NCBI GenBank assembly: GCA_963931925.1
Contig: OZ007570.1
Span: 44,627,691-44,691,690 of the forward strand
DNA length: 64,000 nucleotides
Reading direction: 5' to 3'
Source of the DNA: Onchidella celtica
Taxonomy: Eukaryota; Mollusca; Gastropoda; Systellommatophora; Onchidiidae
Positions 10,301-23,311 of the stretch are shown one piece after another. Under the pieces are notes generated by a model. It saw nothing but the letters and a program-made list of their open reading frames with translations, was not told where the DNA came from and searched no databases. A program made the position numbers and the translations under genes. Each line of letters starts with the position of its first letter. Position 1 is the first letter of the stretch.

Positions 10301-13300
10301 ATAATATATATATCAATTTATTGGAAATTGAATGCAGAATAAGATAAAGGGATTGACAGAATGATTTAGCACACTTTTGATACACAAACAGGACAGTAAA
10401 GTGAAATGAAAAATTAAAGAACAGATTTTCACACCTAAATTTTTCAACTTACCCCATGCTCATACCGCTTCTATGTATCCCTATGCGTTCAACTTTTAAA
10501 ATAATAACGGGAATCCAATTATGAATTCACCATCCAAATTTCATGGAGATATCTCCCGAACTTTTTGAGTTAAAATCAAAATCATATAACAGATATGGCG
10601 ACATATTTCACGATGTCACAACACAGAAATATAAAAACAAAGCAATAAAAATTGTCGATTTCAACACGCCATTCACTGTTTACGTTTCGCGGAAGGAACA
10701 GGAAAGCCAACCTCGGGCATGCGCAAAAGTATACTTCGTGCAACAATTGGTAGCTTCATAAATTAAGTGTTTAATTTCGAGCTGGGAAATCTGGCTTAGG
10801 GTCCGACTTCGGCTTGAGCTAGAAAATCCGGCTTAGGGGAGTCAATGAGTTAAGGAAGAGAAACACTTCTATTATAATACAATTTCAGTACAAAATGGGA
10901 AGTGCTTCCGATATGCTTATATTTGCTAGACCCGCCTTATGGCTATTCATTGTGCAGTTTTGATGCAGATGAATGAATCAGTTTGTTGTAGATGAAAAGT
11001 GAAGATACCTTATCAGCTGTTGGGGATATTTTTAGCTCTCACACATATATATATATATATAATACACCTGCCGCTTAAAACATAACACTTCTCAACTGAT
11101 TCACTGGCACACTCCATCCTGGCGTCCCGCGCTGCCCCCACCCCCTCCCACTGCAACAATGCATAATACTGAAGTTCCATTCCATAGAAATATGTAAAAT
11201 CATTTCAGAAAACATGAACACTATTGATTTTGACAGGAAGGAAAAAAGTACACAGACAATGAGAGTCTTGTTTCATGTTGCGTTACTGTGGAAATTCCCA
11301 CCCTCCTATAGGTCTTTCTTAATTTGCAGTTTAGCATAATTTTGCATTTGTGTTTTATTGCAGAATATGTAGAACTCAACCAGTTGGGTAAAGAAGTGTA
11401 TGTTTCCTGCAACAATACCTACCACCCATCCAACAAAATCTGCAGTCTTGATACTAGTGCGTTTGGGAGCTATTGTACACGCACATTACGTTATGGTTAT
11501 GAACAGAGTCAGCCTTGTGTTTTATTTCAACTTAACCTGGTGAGCAAAATTGAAAGATTGTATTTATGATTCCTGCCTTGAAATTTATTGTGAATGGAAA
11601 CAGAGATCTAAAAGAAATAGAATCTGAAAAACCAATGACACTGTAATGATCAAAACATACATTTTATTTCAGATAGTCAGTGTCCTTAAGTGTACTTGAA
11701 GTGCAAATTATTTAAAGTCATCAGTGGTTCAGTATGTTTGTGTATCATAGAATGGAGATTGTATTATTTTATCAGTTCAGCGTAAGAGGTGAATATTTCC
11801 ATTGTCACAAATGGAGATAATCACTTTTTGCATTAAACCTACTAATTTTTAAGGCACTTACTTGCAGATTGCATGCCCTTTACTGTATGTAAATTGAGGG
11901 GAGGGGGGAAGTGGGATGAAAGATGGAGCCTGTTATACATAAAACGGTCATATTTCATCCAAATGCCCTGATGTATTTTGTATTGTATTTTCCATGAAGC
12001 CTGACGGTCAATTGATCAAGCCAATATCAAATGAATCTCCTCTGTGGCAAGCTGCTGAAAGTGTTATGAAAGAGCATACTGATCCGTCAAAAGTGCCAAT
12101 CACCTGTGAAGGCAAGGTTAGTTGTGAGCACGGATAAATATGAAATTTGGTTTAGAATTTTGCAAAGTATGTACACTGCAGTATCCATAATTGCCTGTAT
12201 GTTATAATTTTCACATACTGAAGTAGTGCAGCTATTGGCTTATATACAACTTCATATTTTATGTACTCTGATGCAGCCTAAGGGACAATCTACAGCGAGC
12301 AGAGAGAGAATTTCCTGTTTTTTTTTTTTTCAGGTGATACATTGTAGTATCAATCCATTGTAATAATGTGTACAGTGGTCCTATATTAAAAATATAAGCA
12401 TAGGCCTTTGCCTTCTGTACCCCTCAATGCCATATATGTAAATTCTGTCTAACATAGGTCAGTTTGCAAAAAGCAACAAACAAAGAAAGTATTATTTGCA
12501 ATTTTTCTCTGCCTCATCCCATCCACCTAAAGATACACCTGTGTGAAATACTGGCAGCATTATCTAGGGTGTAAAATAATAGCCTATTTTGAAAATAACA
12601 GTGATGAAACGTGTTTTACCTCAGTGTATGAATAATCATAATTTTCACAATTTAGAGAAATAAAGACAGCAAACAAGGTGCAGATCTAAGTACTCTGTAG
12701 GAAGTCAAATGCAATTTTTATTTTAAAGAATTATTGCTCATTTTTATGCAGTTGTTTTTTTTACCATTCTATATGTATAAGATTTTTTCTTGGTTATGCC
12801 CCGTAGCCCTCCGCAAACTCGTTTCGGCCCTCAGTTGGGCATCCGTGAAAAGGGGCCTTCAGTTGGCACCTCTGGCAAATACTGGCAACCCTGGTTTATA
12901 TTTGTTTTCTAGTGTTAATATTTGCCAATCACTCCTGAAAATTTTGTGAACAATATCTGACACTCCCACATTAGAACATTATAATTTATTGTAATAAAGC
13001 TTGTCATAAATATAGTTATCTCCTTTTTTCACAGAATGAAGAGGACAAAAAAGTTATCAACAGCCAACCTGCCTTCGGGAGAAAGAACAGAGCGATAGAC
13101 TATTTTCCATATGATGGTTTTCCTTCATACATCTATCGACAAAGAAACACCAGTTTGCCTTTCATCAAGCCAGCAGTAATGGTACAAGTGACTAACATGC
13201 CAGACGAACATTTGATTCGTTTGAAATGCACTGCATGGGGTCAACTTTATGATGAGAAAGATAAACAGATTAATCATGCATTATTGACGGCTGAGTTTGG

Positions 13301-13319
13301 TATATATGAAAAAATGTGA
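7399..13319 (+). CDS. ATP1B: Na+/K+-transporting ATPase subunit beta, divergent (6 exons)
   Basis: Coding exons are 7399-7514, 8089-8258, 9550-9666, 11364-11539, 12000-12116 and 13035-13319. All have GT-AG borders and consistent phases, giving 326 residues. The product is a type II membrane protein: a cytoplasmic tail, one membrane span at residues 53-74, and a large extracellular domain. The beta subunit accompanies the catalytic alpha subunit of the P-type pump to the plasma membrane. Evidence includes six extracellular cysteines (150/161, 172/186, 229/297), matching the three conserved disulfides, and the motif YGYEQSQPC. It also includes YFPYDG at 255-260, the block PAVMVQVTN before RLKCTAWG, and sequons at N151, N204 and N270. 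Length is slightly above the usual 300-320. Oddly, the tail and membrane span lack the tryptophan and tyrosine/phenylalanine-rich features of classical beta subunits. The start is the first ATG in frame, just after a possible 5' UTR acceptor. Confidence 0.88.
8520..8544. repeat. G-rich homopolymer tract
   Basis: Runs of G interrupted once by T, inside intron 2 of the beta-subunit gene. Similar G or C runs of 9 to 16 bases recur at about 153, 37999, 42994, 43079, 43137, 43360, 49361, 51241, 52903 and 61735. Confidence 0.8.
10000..10157. mobile_element. About 150-bp TTAA-flanked MITE, family A copy 1
   Basis: TTAA at 10000-10003 is followed by CCCCTTTGCTGTGCTATGGA. The other end reads CAGTGAAGGCG, which inverts to a similar start (CGCCTTCACTG), followed by a decayed TTAA (TTAT). 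A clearly related copy lies at 26330-26473; shared inner blocks include ACTAAAATCAATAGTG-like sequence and CTGTTCAG. It lies in intron 3 of the beta-subunit gene. TTAA flanks point to piggyBac-type mobilisation. Confidence 0.55.
10179..10853. mobile_element. TTAA-flanked MITE, family B (667 bp)
   Basis: TTAA at 10179-10182 and at 10850-10853 flank a segment that starts CTCATTGATTTTCCC and ends AGGGGAGTCAATGAG. These termini are inverted repeats with 11 of 15 matches, beginning with 8 perfect bases. TTAA duplication with short TIRs is the piggyBac signature. No transposase is visible inside. It sits only about 25 bases from the family A element, in intron 3 of the beta-subunit gene. Confidence 0.65.
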
Positions 13320-15552
13320 ATGCTGTTTAAAATTCTAGAGACAAGTACTTTTTTTAAAAACAAATTTGTTCATTAATTATTTTTTTTTCGTTGTAATTTG
13401 AATGATCTGTAATTGTTTACAATGCCACTAAAGAGGATGAAAGCCTCCCAAGAAATACAACAGTTTGCCATGGTCATTCTTTAAGTTTATCTTTCATTCA
13501 GCATTGATTGTAACCATAACATGGAATTCTTCTTAGGTGTACAGGGTTAACTCAATTATGACATGAATAATATTTTCAGGTATATAGAAGCTTTTTTAAT
13601 GGTGGATTCATGTGGATGAAATATGGTTTATTGTGGTCCACTATTTTTTTAAAAAGTGGTTTCCAGTTAGATTTATTGTGCCTGGGAATTGTCGTGTTTG
13701 AAGTATTTGGATTGACAACGTGGCAATAATCATTAATTTGTAAAAAAATTTTGTTTATTTTTTATTCATTTGGACTCCATGCAAACAATTTTGCTACATG
13801 TCTTGACAAACTCTCTGGCAGCCATCCAATTCTTGTGTTGTTTTGACTTCACTGTTAAAAGTCATATGCACATCTTTAATAGAACACCTACTGTGGGATC
13901 GGAGTAGCCTGACAATTATTTTTACAGCTTGTTGAACGATGTGATTACTATGGTTGTATGATATATTTACAACCAAGTTGGTGTAGCCTATGCAAGGAAT
14001 GATTTTTGATGGGAAGACGTGTAATATTCCCATTGAAGAATATCCCTGTTGATTTATAATGGCGAAATCTACTGTTAATAATGATTTCATTTCATATCAG
14101 CCCTGTATGCAATTCTAAACCACGATGTTGCTGCCATTTTTTGCACAGAACCCTTTTCTCATGGTTTTTTTTTTTTTTTGGTGTTGTTTATTTTTTTATT
14201 GTACCTCTAGTATTCCTTCTTGTCCTCAATCCAGAGGTGCACATTTGCCCATAATCCAGAGGTGGTATTTTCAGGAAAGATCCAGAATTCCTTTAATTGT
14301 TTTTATTGCCATCACAAAAATTCCTAACATTTTTTGTCTATCCAACAATGGTTTTTTTTCTAATTGCTTCAAGCCATTTGTAATATAATATTTAGTGGGA
14401 AAAAAAAAGTAATAACATTCTAGATTTTTTTTATTATTATTGTTTTTTTTACTATTACTGGTTTGTGTTGTGATCATGAAAAATATTTTATCTTGAACAT
14501 CATAACACTCAACACGAAACTGCTGAGCAGCCTTGCCATTGAACAAATCAACTTTGAACAAAGAGTTGAAGGTAGTAAAAAAGCTGAGTAAAAATATCCC
14601 AATATGGGCTTCTGTAACCAGTTTCTAATGACCTGTAGTATTTCTAGAGAGTCACTGATGAGTACGATTTTCTCCAAGCCAGAGATGGAGTTGTATGCAG
14701 TATTGTGAAGTCAACATATTTTGAACTTCATAGTAAAAAATTCAGTAGTCTGCTACTTTCATGTTTAGGCATCATTTATAATTGTGTGGATGATGCATTT
14801 TGTCACAGCAAGTGTGTGTGATAAGAGCTTTGGCATTGATTGGATCTGTTATGTACAGAACAGCATATCACCAATCTGACCTGATATCAAATTTCTTATC
14901 GTAGTCTCTTAGACAGCAGTTATGCAAATATGACAGTTTCATTTCCCAGCAGTAATGTGCCTTCCATATCAGAATTTTCAACCTTTTCTGCACTATTCTT
15001 GACTAAGCCTGCACATAAGTATACAGGCCCTATGTTTATTTGTGTGGATACATTGAAAGGCACAAATGTCTTTGATTCAGTGGGAGTGTGCAGTCAAATT
15101 TGCTGTAACATGCTGTTGTCTAACATACGTGTGAATTTCAGTTCAGATACTTTGGTGTATAATTTAAAAAAGTCATTCTTCAAATAGATTCCACATAACA
15201 AAACCATTATTTTTAATATACTTTGTTGGACATTGTTTGGAAATGAGAAATTGGCAGTGTTGCACCGTTGCTTTTTATCACTTCTGTTTAAAATTGTCAT
15301 TTCTCAGGATGAAATCTGTAAACTGTGATTCTCGTAACGATCACTTGCTCTATTTTTAAGAATTGTTGTGAAGAAATTTAGGATAGAGGGAAGTCATGGC
15401 TTGTATTCAGATCTATGGAATGTTTCATTTCCTTTTTTGTGAAAATTTTATGTTTATCACACCAACTCTTGACCAGAAATTTGTGAATTGGAGCCTTAAC
15501 TTGCATTCTTATTCATGATGTGATTCTTTGTCAAGTCTCAGGTCTGAAAATG

Positions 15553-16691
15553 TTAACCCTAGTCCTGCGGGAGGCCACTACATTGGCCTCCCCGCGAGAC
15601 ACAGGAGGCCATTATTTTGTCCGACACGCTTAACCGCGGGTCCTGCGGGAGGCCACATTTTTGTATAGCAACGGTGCGCCTCGCGCTTCGTGTATTCGGT
15701 TGCCAAGGCTGTCGTTGTTTTTTGTTTTTTTTCACGTTTTTTTTTTCCACACTATTTTCGCGAGTTTATCTATCCTGTCACCCCTACTATATCTAACAAA
15801 ATGGTATCGTCCGATTACGTTTATTACGATGCAACTTTTCGCAACTATTCGTCATACTCGTGTAATAGTACTGACGGTCTGAAGTTCGAACTGGGGAAAA
15901 TCTTGGGGAAACTTTTACTTTGATGCTGGTTGTCGTCTACATGTGAAATGAGAAGAAAGGGGCCATGTGCGTATTTGAGACGCCGTTCTACGTCTGTAAT
16001 TATGAATTCCGATGTAATATTAGGGCATGCTGCATAAGGGCGTCTGTCAGTAGGTTTTTCATCAGGGAAAACTGGGAGAAAATGACCGACTTTGTTGTTG
16101 GTCGTTGTCTTTATTTGATGTGGTAATTAGAGAGATATTGTGTTCCTTTGTTTAAACCGCTTTTCAGTACATGTATGACTGTGCTGTGCGACCTGGAACT
16201 GGAAATCAAATCTCTCGCTAAAACTAACATCATAGTACGTGGAAGCTTTACATAGTAGAGGAGGGAGAAGGCAATGTCACGATACATGTGGTTAGTAAAT
16301 GAAGCGAATGGCTTAAAAAATAATTTGTTCACCTGAATGGCCTGACTAAGGGACAGAAAAAGCGCAGAGGTCGTGGGAAAATGATAAAACGTGTGTTAAA
16401 CGGCTTGTAAATGCAGAAAATTCTTGATTTGGGGCTTCCATTTCACAATAAAACCTATTGCATAGCATCACAAGTACTTTATCCAAATATCATAGGGGTC
16501 CATTACGATTTATCCACCACTATTGTTGTTATTGCGTCCTGAAGTATACGCGATACAGGTGTTCACAAGGACCCGATTGACCCGACCGCCGAGGTTATCG
16601 GCAACACGCGAACGATCGGCTGACTGGCCGCTGGCTATCCCCGCACGGGGTGTTACGTGGACGAGTTCACTCAACGCAGGACGAGGGTTAA
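15553..16691. mobile_element. piggyBac-like non-autonomous element (1.13 kb)
   Basis: TTAA at 15553-15556 and 16688-16691 flank 15557-16687. The termini CCCTAGTCCTGCG and (inverted) CCCTCGTCCTGCG match at 12 of 13 positions. A CCC start, short TIRs and a TTAA duplication are typical of piggyBac superfamily elements. Only short open frames lie inside and none looks like a DDD transposase, so it would depend on an autonomous relative. The right 660 bases match 4213-4879. The left end contains an imperfect GGCCACTA..TTGGCCTC palindrome. Confidence 0.8.
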
Positions 16692-19600
16692 TGTTTTGAC
16701 ATTTTTAGTATTTTTCAATGTTAGAGGTTTTTTGTTGTAAACACAACATTCCATAAAATTCTCTATACCATTTTATTACGCGATGTTTATTAAACAAATT
16801 GGACAGCCATTTCTCTCTGAATGAGCATCATGTGCAAATTACCAAGCCACTGATAAATTTATATATAGCTTCTCATTTTTCATGCCTATTTTTCTGTTTG
16901 CTGCTGCTTGGGTGTTCATGGTTTTACAGACAGTTAATTCCTACCTTTGAATTTTTCATTTGTACATTGGTTTTCAATTGGAAGGAGTGGGAGCATGAGC
17001 GCCATTTCTTGATCACAGTTTAATGTGCTCTTGAGCTGCAATTTATTTTCCTCTATTTATTGTACCAGACTCCTACCAAGTAGAAGGCACAACTGGCATA
17101 GCATGATTGCTACCATTCACTGTACCTAAGAAACATCCGAAATTCGGTTAATATTTCGGATATTTTTTTTGTTGTTTTTTTTAAAGATTTTGTCTGCAAT
17201 AAACATACCTCGAAGTATAATTTATTTAAAAGCTTAAGAACTTATAAATTTATCTCTTGGTATGCTGCTGACCATGCATGTTCGTATTCACACTTTTGCA
17301 TGTTTCATGATCACAGGGAGGTTGTGTCCCTGGGCAGACACCAGCGTTGTGCCATTCTGTGAATCTATGAATGAAACTGGAGTCTTGGATAAAACAAATA
17401 TGGCATATCTTGTTGTTTTTTTTAATCGGTGAAACACGATTTGTTTTGCCTGAGTTAATCTTGTATAGTTGCTCATCTCTTAATTTTAATTTTTTGATTT
17501 CTCTCTTTTTTCTTTTGAACTATGCATAGTCTCAGTGGCACATCTAGCATCTAAGGACTTCTTTAATAGCTCTTTGGCATCATCTGAACTTTCCAGGTAT
17601 TGTTAGTTAGTTTCTTAGAAACATGCTTTTCTTTATTTCATCCTCATTGCTACTATCATGTATATATTACATGCTTTTTAAAGATAATTATCTGCAGATC
17701 AGCATCACATGAAATTTATCCAATCATAAATTAAATTTTATTACACATTATGAATAAACTTTTAAGTACAGTTGAGAGAGGAATGTGAAACTTTCCTGTG
17801 ATTTTGATGTGACTTGTATTGTATTTCTGGAAGCTGAGAAGTTTGGTGTTCACTAGCAAAAAATGTAGAAAAAATTTGCATTATATAATATACTACGTAT
17901 TGTTGTTACTTCAATTTTAGGAAGAGAGTCTAACAGTATGTCCATGGCAAACTCACTTAAAGAAAAATATTTTTTAAAATATAAGAGGGGTGCAATTTCA
18001 ACCTCCTGTATACTTGTTTCGATTTTATGTACCATATTGGTGTTGTGTGAGCGAAAAAAATCATAAAAAATTGTGATTGAAATATTTTGCATATTTTTTT
18101 TTTTAATTTTTGACAATCCGGAGCTGTCAGACAAGTTGACAGTGATATGAAAGGTGATTGCTGACTTATTCAAAATCTGTGACTTTTTTTTTTTCAAATT
18201 TTTTTATGAAATAAATTTACATAAGCTTTTTGTACCATAGTTGCTTTCCTGGAAACAAGAGATTTGTTACTGATGCTACAAGTTTGATATGGTTTGAAAT
18301 TTTAATTGTTGAAAAGAAACTTATCAAAAATTCTTGTGATGCTTAAAATAAACCTTACTGAAACATTAAAACCTTGAATTAAGGAATTTGTAGGACTCGG
18401 TGAATTCTGTTGCAGATGCTTGTTTCTGAATGCCAAGAGTTGGCCCAGAGGAGCAATGTCAGAAGATAGTTGACCAGCATAAATTTCATAAGTACAATGT
18501 TATGAAAGTTTGGGCCAGAAAGAAAGCAAAAAACCTTGTACGTACTCTGTAGGAATCTGATGTTTTTTTATTTCTTTCTGAGACATCTGAGGCTTTGGTC
18601 TGTTAGCATATAAATAATCATTTAAAGTTTTGACTGATGCAAAATTATTGAACGCAAATTTTTTGCTTCTCTAGGCATGGAATACAACTTGGAATGAATT
18701 CATTTTTGTCTTGGGAGATCATAAAATTTCATCTTCATTCACCCTTTGCTGTAAAACATTGACCACCTATTTAGAGCACATTAATTTTAGATTATAGAAG
18801 GTATTTTAGTTCCAAAGCTTTTAAAAAAAATTTTTTTCAGTAATTATGACTTATTAATTTTGATACATGTATTTTAAAAGGTAACATCTCCTGATATCAG
18901 AGGATAAGATATGCTGAATGAAAGAATTGCTGTGGTTTGTTGAAAGTGGGGTTTTAAAAATTTGAAGTTCATAGATTAAAGAATATGCCGAATTCGGTAT
19001 GTGTATGTTAAAACATAGTCTGTGGTTAGCAATATTCATGTTGTTTGTGATCTAAACTGTTGTGAGACCGAACAGATGATATTACATTACTGAAGTTAAA
19101 TAGCTTTGATTATTCATTTAAAAATATTTTTATACATATATATATATAAATATTTTATTGAATTCATGATTTAAGATCATGGCCTTCTTGTTACTGTATT
19201 TGCCTCTCAATGTTATAGCACCGTGTTTTATTGTTGAACTAATCGTAGCCCACACTTCGCTAAACACTCTTGCTTCTCTTGTATTAATGATAGTATGAGA
19301 TTTGTAGTTGTTTGTGCACCAGACATTTGCACATGTACAAATTTAATATGCAGGTCTGATGTACATGTATTTCTTTAATATGCTGAGATTCCAAGAGTGC
19401 TTCACATAGGCTTAGAAGAGGAAAAAATCCTACTGTTCAAAAGGAGACACCCTTCTGTTTGCACCTAACATTTTTTTAAAGTTTTTCTACATCTTCATCA
19501 AATTGTGTGGAATGGGATCCAAGACTCAAGATATACATTGCTTGTTTTTGCTTTTTAAAAATTTTTTATCCTTGATTTGGAATAACAGGTTTGTCCTCTG

Positions 19601-22185
19601 GAAATCTAGACGAAAGTTTCGACATAATTCTTGTTTGAGTTTTTGTGGGGAGTAGAAAGTAGGCTATATAACATATATATTAGCCATTTCTGATTGAGTA
19701 TTGAGACATTGTGATTGATTAAGAACCTGGCCACCTTTCAGACTGGTGTGAGCCAAGATATCCACAAACTGCTGTAACTATCTAACACAAAAGTAGTTCC
19801 TTATTGAAAGAATGAAAATCATGTAGACACAAACACATGATGTACATTTGTTAACTGTTTTGTGCAGCAGCAAAAGAGAAAATGACATTGTTGTTGTGCT
19901 AGTTGTGGGGTACAATTTTGTACATAAGGCAAGTGGATCATCAGATGTCCTAAGATTTACTGACCTTTACCCATGTTCTATTGTCTAACTACAAGACTAA
20001 GTGGGGAAAGTGACAGATTTTCTGTGGTTTTTATAATATTATGTGGGAGAAAGTGACGGATCTTATCTTGGAAAACATCGCCATGATCTGATGTAGGAAA
20101 AGAATGCTGGACTTGACCACATTGCTTCTTATCTCAGAGGGTTAACAACACCTTTATTTATTGCATCTGTAGTAAAATTAATAATGTCATTTTTGGCCTT
20201 AAGAAATATTTTGGAGATTTAATGGGGTTGTGACGTATACATTTCTGGAGGATGAATGTTTCATCAAAACTGGTGGACTTTGGCAAATTGAGATACATGT
20301 TTTATCATTGCACTTTCAGAAAGGACATAGAGGGACCAGGGAATTGAATCATGAAAGAAATATGGTAGGCTACTTTTATATTTTAGATGACTTGAATATT
20401 TCATGCCCCCTTAAATAGTTGTGACATTTTTAGTTTATTCATTTATTTTGATGTGACGTATGTTGTCCTGAGCGACAGATGCCTTACAAATTTTGATGTG
20501 CTCTCCATTATGAATTTGAGTAAACAGTTTATTTTTGTATTTGTATTCTTTCAATAAGGTTGTTCATAGATGTTAGTTTGATTTTAAGATCCCTTGTGGA
20601 TAATTAGCGATTGTAGAGTTTATGCTTGAGTAGGTTGAGTGAAATAGGTTATGTTGTAACTTATCGGTTGATGCCGACCTCTAGGAATATTTTCTCTTAT
20701 TGTAAGAGGCTATGACAGAGTATGCATATCAAATAATACAACACAGACTGGATTACTGAACTTCAGTGTGATCATGGGATCTTACATTAGGAATCACATG
20801 TGATCCTGAACAGAAAGATCTGGACATTTTTGTTGCAGGATTATCTTGCAATCCTGTAAACTTCATAATTGACTCTCAAGGAAAAGTCAGACTTTGTCTT
20901 GTCCGATGGTAACCGTGTACATGTAAATGCAATGTCCAGTCTGCAGGGAAACACATTTTTGTGTATTCCCTAAATACAGTGGACTGAGCCAGACACCATA
21001 TACTGTAAATGTTAGATTTTATTTTGACATTTTTATCTTCTATCTTGTAAAATTAAGGCATATTCTACTTACATGGATATCATCGGACACCAAAAACTTA
21101 TTTGTATTCAAAATTTGTAAGCTAAACAAAGTGATAGGAAGTGGCCAAAGACAGTACTGTAAATTTTGTAATTAAAATTCTCGTTGATTGCATATACACA
21201 ATGTACATGCAGATGAATTATCTTACACCAGGGCTTTGCGATTATACTCAGACAGTTTTTTAGATGTCTGTCACATTTTACATATATGCCAATTAACATC
21301 AGGGATAAATAGGGAACATTTAGCTTATTTGTGGACCATATTAGTGTGAAAGTTTACAATTCAAATTCAACATGAGGCTGATTTAAGATATCCTATGATG
21401 GATTGAAAATTATAGATAATAAGAATGATGAATAATAAAGTAAGGCCTCTGAACATATTGCATGCGGGGACAGGAAAGGAAAACGGTCTTATCAGGAAAG
21501 TTGAGGTTATCCTACTGTGAAACTGATAGGAATTGGTAATATAAATTACTGCTGTTGATTGAATTTTTGACAATTATTTTTTTTTATTTATAGATTTATC
21601 GGGATAAATCGCACATGGGCTTCATTTGAATGCAAAAGCTGTGTTATATCTCAAGCCTTCAATTACTTCTCAAGAAAGTAATAAGTTGAGGATGCTTTTA
21701 AACATTTTATGACATGTACAGTATGTATTTAGAAATAGAAGTGTGGTGACATGACACTGGTTTGTCAACACCCCAAGAAAATTAAATAGTAAATAGAGTT
21801 TGTCGTGGACATTTAAATAAAATCCTGTTTATGTCATGATGTGACAAGCAAGAGTGATTGTTGTTAAATCCAAGCTGTTTATTTAAGAGCAATTTTGGCA
21901 TCTATTCCCAGGATAAGAATGATAATTTGCCCACGATTTTGCACTGTACGCCCTTTGGTTCACTAACTCCGAGTTCTTGTCAATATTGTAACTTCTGTGC
22001 TGCTAAAATGATGCAACAGAATAATTTCACTCAACATGTTAGTTTTCCATGTTAATTTGGCTTGTCATTACGTATTAAAATCTCGCCACAGGTAAACCAG
22101 AACAATTGCATTATTACACAATTAATATTTACTGTAAGTAACTTTGTTTGCTTTCATTTATTTCTTTTTTTTCTTCTCATTGTTC

Positions 22186-22191
22186 AATAAA
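22186..22191 (+). promoter_or_regulatory. AATAAA, plus strand
   Basis: Candidate polyadenylation signal for a + strand transcript from the beta-subunit side, with GT- and T-rich sequence (TGGTGTACTGTGATTTT) about 30 bases downstream. It could be chance in AT-rich DNA. Confidence 0.3.
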
Positions 22192-22234
22192 ATAACTCAC
22201 TTTTGAGTTGGAATTCATCATGGTGTACTGTGAT

Positions 22235-22240
22235 TTTATT
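22235..22240 (-). promoter_or_regulatory. AATAAA, minus strand (CDC40 3' end candidate)
   Basis: TTTATT on + is AATAAA on -, about 1.07 kb beyond the CDC40 stop codon. By eye it is the first such signal downstream of the stop. It would give a 3' UTR of about 1.1 kb. Confidence 0.4.
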
Positions 22241-23311
22241 GTATTGATTAATTTATCATAGCAACTATTCACTTAAATATAAAATGAAAGGCACTAAAGA
22301 AATTAAGGTGATGTAAAAAAAAATGTATTTGCATTATATTGTCCATCATATTTACATGAAACAAAGTAATTTGCACTTTCAAACGACCCCGAAATACAGT
22401 AACATCAATATTTGTCTTCACTGCAGATACTCTTTCATTCATGCCCTCCCCATCCAGTGGTCATAATATTATCATTACTTAGAAAACTTTACCCACACAT
22501 CACAATTAACATAAACAATTAAAAAATACATTTTTAGACTAAGCTGCTCATTGAAAAGATAATCCAGACTGCAATGACCTTGAGATGAGCAGACCATGGG
22601 GTTCCTTATAAGCACTAGTCTGATCTTGCATTAAAATCAACCAATTCTATCTAAAACTTCATAAATGTTTGTAATGAAATTACCCTGTGGCCAATTGATC
22701 TGCATGCTGGTCACTTTTCAGCTGTTTGGCTATCTCTGTAAGTGAATGACCGAAATGTGATGGAAATGCCGCTGTGATGAACCGCTGCATTTCAATTGTA
22801 ACATAAGATTTGTTTGAATTAACTACTTCAGCAGTGGTTTGAGATGAACAAATTTGCTAAGTAGCCATACTGCACACTTGCACTGGACTGATCAACAAGT
22901 TTTATAAGGCATTAGGGGACCACAGTCTGAGTACAAAGCTGAGTTCACTGTTTCACTACAGCTTACTAGCATATTGGTGGTGAAACTCTCAAACTGTGCA
23001 AGTTCAAAAGCAGGTCAACTCTGATTTTTTGCTAAATGACACCACATGACGATTATGCACCATCTACATCAATATTCTATAACAAAATACCAATAGAAAC
23101 CCTTGTATTATTCATGTGTGCAAACCGTTTAACGGTTCTCAGATTGTATTTGAACAGCAAAGTAGTTTCTTTGGATTTTCTCAAAATAATGGAATTTGGA
23201 CTTAATACCACTAACCCTAACAACATCCTTTTAAAAAAAAGTTAGAACTGGCCATTTTCACTAGCATGAACACTTTGCATTCACACACACAAAAACATCA
23301 ACACTGTTCAT

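Larger units (their letters stand above)
13320..22191 (+). other. Noncoding stretch, possibly a very long 3' UTR
   Basis: About 8.9 kb follow the beta-subunit stop with no recognisable exon on either strand. The + strand is visibly rich in T runs, whereas the neighbouring CDC40 introns are A-rich on +, that is T-rich on their own sense strand. A + strand AATAAA at 22186-22191 faces a - strand one at 22235-22240. A long 3' UTR or a noncoding transcript are both possible. Another AATAAA (about 17197) and one inside the piggyBac-like element (about 16447) are alternative ends. Confidence 0.35.
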
